Positions 62,303 through 64,000 of a stretch of DNA of 64,000 nucleotides are shown piece by piece. How positions within the stretch are numbered: position 1 is the stretch's first letter; the number at the start of each line of letters is the position of its first letter. Location: assembly GCF_014235845.1 (NCBI RefSeq), contig NZ_JACJUQ010000001.1:124001-188000 (forward strand). The letters run 5' to 3'. A model generated the notes under the pieces. It was given only the letters and a program-made list of their open reading frames with translations, was not told the DNA's origin and made no database searches. The position numbers and the translations under genes are program-made. The stretch is from Pontivivens nitratireducens. GTDB lineage: Bacteria > Pseudomonadota > Alphaproteobacteria > Rhodobacterales > Rhodobacteraceae.

Positions 62303-62876
62303 TCCCAGAACCGCGCTGCAGGGCGCGCATTTCGCTGGCGATGTTACCGTGACGGATGCGGGACTGATCGGCATGATCTCGATCCGTGGCGATCAGTCCG
62401 ATTCCGGTTTTCGCACCGCCATTCGCCATGTGACCGGTCACGACGTGCCTGACCAGCGCGAAATGCGCGGGGATGCGACGGGCGGCCTCGCCTGGATGAG
62501 CCCTGATGACCTGATGCTGTTTTGCGGCCATGCTCAGGCCAACATCATGGCCGACCGTTTGACTGCGGCACTGGGCGACACCCGCAACATGGTGACGGTG
62601 TTGTCCGATGCCCGCGCCGTGATCCGCCTGCATGGGGCCAGCGTGCGTGACGTGCTGGCCAAGGGTGCCCCTGTGGATCTGGCCCCCGGAAAGTTCGAGC
62701 CGGGCAGCATTCGCCGCACCCGTCTGGGACAGGTCGCGGTCGCGTTCTGGCTGACCGGGCAGGACAGCGCCGAACTGGTCTGCTTCCGCTCCGTCGCGGG
62801 ATTTGTGTTCGACTGGTTGAGTGTTGCCGCCGCACATGGCGCAAGTGTCGCTTATCATGCGAAACCCCTGACCTGA
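62295..62876 (+). CDS. soxG: Sarcosine oxidase subunit gamma
   Basis: 193 residues, smallest fold relative of the GcvT family. WMSPDDLMLFCGHAQANIMA and FEPGSIRRTRLGQVAVAFWL are features of the gamma subunit. The ATG 62295 overlaps the soxA stop by eight bases and has CAGGA upstream. It completes the enzyme; a hairpin lies 20 bases after its stop. Confidence 0.94.
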   Translation: MSDPRTALQGAHFAGDVTVTDAGLIGMISIRGDQSDSGFRTAIRHVTGHDVPDQREMRGDATGGLAWMSPDDLMLFCGHAQANIMADRLTAALGDTRNMVTVLSDARAVIRLHGASVRDVLAKGAPVDLAPGKFEPGSIRRTRLGQVAVAFWLTGQDSAELVCFRSVAGFVFDWLSVAAAHGASVAYHAKPLT

Positions 62877-62896
62877 GTTTTTGGCGGGATGCTTTA

Positions 62897-62924
62897 CGTC
62901 AGGGCGCGCGGCTTCGCCTTGACG
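62897..62924 (+). terminator. Hairpin after soxG
   Basis: CGTCAGGGCG (62897-62906) pairs with CGCCTTGACG (62915-62924), ten pairs with one G-T and an 8-base loop. No T-run follows. Probable end of the sarcosine oxidase transcript. Confidence 0.5.
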
Positions 62925-62983
62925 GGTCGGGGTGGTTGGATGATGTTTGACGGCAGTAAATTCACGAACAGGGACCTGAAAAA

Positions 62984-63748
62984 ATGAAAAAGATCATTGC
63001 CGTGGCGCTGGCCACGATGACCGCAGGCGCCGCAACGGCCCAGGACCTCGATATCTGCGTCGAGGGTGCGTATCCTCCGTTTTCGCAGACCGAGGCCGAC
63101 GGCTCCGTCACCGGGTTCGACATCGACATCGCCAATGCCTTGTGCGCAGAAATGGGCGCATCCTGCACGATGGTCAAGACCGACTGGGACGGCATCATTC
63201 CCGCGCTTCAGGAGGACAAGTGCGACGCCATCATCGCCTCGATGTCCATCACCGAGGAACGCAAGCAGGTCATCGACTTCTCCGAAAAATACTACAGCAC
63301 GCCTGCAATCTTCCTCGCCGAGGAAGGCGCCTTTGCCGATGACAGCCCCGAGACGCTGGCAGATGCCGTGGTCGGTGTTCAGCGCGGCACGATCCACCAG
63401 AACTTCATGGAGGGTGAATACCCCGAGGTCGAACTGCGCCTCTATGCCTCGCAAGACGACACCTATCTCGATCTGACCTCGGGTCGGATCGATGCGATCA
63501 TGGCGGACAGCGTCACCATGGATGAAGGTTTTCTTCAGACTGAGGATGGCGAAGGATATGCCTTCTTCGGTGAGGGCTACTCCATCCCCGAATATCACGG
63601 TGAAGGCGTCGGCGTCGGTGTGCGTCAGTCCGATACCGAACTGCGGGACGATTTCAGCGCTGCCATCGCGGCCATTCGTGAGAGCGGTGAGTACGATCAG
63701 ATCGCGTCACAGTATTTCGACTTCGACGTTTACGGCGGCGGAAACTGA
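62984..63748 (+). CDS. Amino-acid ABC transporter substrate-binding protein
   Basis: 254 residues with a signal peptide ending ATAQ. The periplasmic domain is of the lysine/arginine/ornithine/histidine type (family SBP_bac_3): AYPPFSQTEADGSVTGFDID, CDAIIASMSITEERKQVIDF and LTSGRIDAIMADSVTMDEGF. A basic amino acid is the likely ligand, but related proteins bind others. Followed by a terminator and then a permease gene. Confidence 0.9.
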   Translation: MKKIIAVALATMTAGAATAQDLDICVEGAYPPFSQTEADGSVTGFDIDIANALCAEMGASCTMVKTDWDGIIPALQEDKCDAIIASMSITEERKQVIDFSEKYYSTPAIFLAEEGAFADDSPETLADAVVGVQRGTIHQNFMEGEYPEVELRLYASQDDTYLDLTSGRIDAIMADSVTMDEGFLQTEDGEGYAFFGEGYSIPEYHGEGVGVGVRQSDTELRDDFSAAIAAIRESGEYDQIASQYFDFDVYGGGN

Positions 63749-63768
63749 TCCCGCTGCGATCTGAAACG

Positions 63769-63801
63769 AAAGGCTGGCGACATTCGTCGCCGGCCTTTTT
63801 T
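63769..63801 (+). terminator. Intrinsic terminator between binding protein and permease
   Basis: AAAGGCTGGCGAC (63769-63781) pairs with GTCGCCGGCCTTT (63786-63798) around ATTC, thirteen pairs with one G-T, and is followed directly by T residues to 63801. This is the clearest Rho-independent terminator in the window. It lies 12 bases before the permease start, so it should reduce permease expression relative to the binding protein. Confidence 0.9.
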
Positions 63802-63812
63802 GAACGGGGCTG

Positions 63813-64000
63813 ATGGATCAACTCGTCGCATATTTACCGCTGCTGCTACGGGGCTTCGGTATCACCGTGTCCATGGCGCTGCTTGCCTTTGTGCTCGCCT
63901 GTGTGATGGGCAGCCTTGGCGCGTGGGGGCAACTGTCGAAATGGCGGGCGGTTCGCTGGCTGGTCATGGCCTATACCACCGTCGTGCGTGGGGTGCCGGA
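63813..64000 (+). CDS. Amino-acid ABC transporter permease, 3' end outside window
   Basis: First 62 codons of a membrane protein: MDQLVAYLPLLLRGFGITVS, a hydrophobic segment (LLAFVLACVMGSLGAW), then VMAYTTVVRGVP, the start of the HisMQ-type permease pattern in which an RGxP motif is typical. It should pair with the binding protein upstream. The remaining part, and presumably a second permease and an ATPase, lie beyond the window. Confidence 0.88.
   Translation, partial: MDQLVAYLPLLLRGFGITVSMALLAFVLACVMGSLGAWGQLSKWRAVRWLVMAYTTVVRGVP

Noticed and set aside
59426-62374. 982-codon open frame on the reverse strand opposite soxA and soxG
   Set aside because: It mirrors well-conserved sarcosine oxidase genes. 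Long antisense frames are expected in GC-rich coding DNA, and its composition (rich in Arg, His, Gln, Gly) is not that of a real protein.
1-64000. Insertion sequences, prophage genes, CRISPR arrays, toxin-antitoxin or defence systems
   Set aside because: No transposase, integrase, phage structural gene, regularly spaced repeat or defence-type gene was found in either strand of the supplied frames.

Overview
The window is a 64 kb piece of a GC-rich alphaproteobacterial chromosome, most likely from the order Rhodobacterales (Roseobacteraceae or Paracoccaceae). The evidence is the gene order murA / DUF2948 / hisD / UPF0262 / small phosphatase / infA / maf / rng / yacG / tRNA-Phe, the flagellar genes flaF and flbT, an ectoine-degradation block with a divergent AsnC/Lrp regulator, and a sarcosine oxidase operon. 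Genes are densely packed and many overlap by the 4-base ATGA arrangement. I see no insertion sequence, prophage, CRISPR array or rRNA.

Layout. 1-5.7 kb: the 3' part of dnaX, an ABCB-type exporter and an acyl-CoA synthetase. 5.7-13.4 kb: tRNA-Thr (reverse strand), then the conserved housekeeping run from murA to yacG and tRNA-Phe, interrupted by a LysE-type exporter gene. 13.4-15.2 kb: a short gene-poor gap, a frameshifted kynureninase gene and a stand-alone Lrp ligand-binding domain. 15.2-19.4 kb: a ROK repressor divergent from xylB-xylA, then a GtrA-like gene. 19.9-35.5 kb: flagellar block 1 (flgD, fliK, flgJ-like, flagellin, flaF, flbT, fliI, flgBC-fliEQ-flgFGAH-fliL, flhB-fliR-flhA, a transglycosylase). 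35.6-40.5 kb: a TRAP transporter operon and glpD. 40.5-47.3 kb: flagellar block 2 (fliM, motB, flgEKLI). 47.5-54.2 kb: an AsnC/Lrp regulator, doeA-doeB-doeD, and the carboxynorspermidine pair nspC and CANSDH. 54.2-56.8 kb: an aspartic protease, DUF1289, ruvX and ccmI on the reverse strand. 57-62.9 kb: sarcosine oxidase soxB, two small membrane proteins, soxD, soxA, soxG. 63-64 kb: the start of an amino-acid ABC transporter operon.

How the parts fit. The flagellar genes form divergent transcription units. Four intergenic regions carry a sequence resembling the CtrA box (TTAA-N7-TTAA), as expected for an alphaproteobacterial flagellum under CtrA control. The flagellin leader can fold into two hairpins, and FlaF and FlbT, known post-transcriptional regulators of flagellin, are encoded just downstream. 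The ectoine block should end in aspartate semialdehyde, which is the substrate used by the next two genes to build carboxyspermidine and then spermidine. The sarcosine oxidase operon and the transporters point to use of compatible solutes and their breakdown products, a common marine lifestyle.

The observations I consider most worth following are the ectoine-to-spermidine gene link, the RNase G/YacG overlap at the position of the missing zinc link, the kynU frameshift, the recurring CtrA-like boxes, and the paired small membrane proteins inside the sarcosine oxidase operon.
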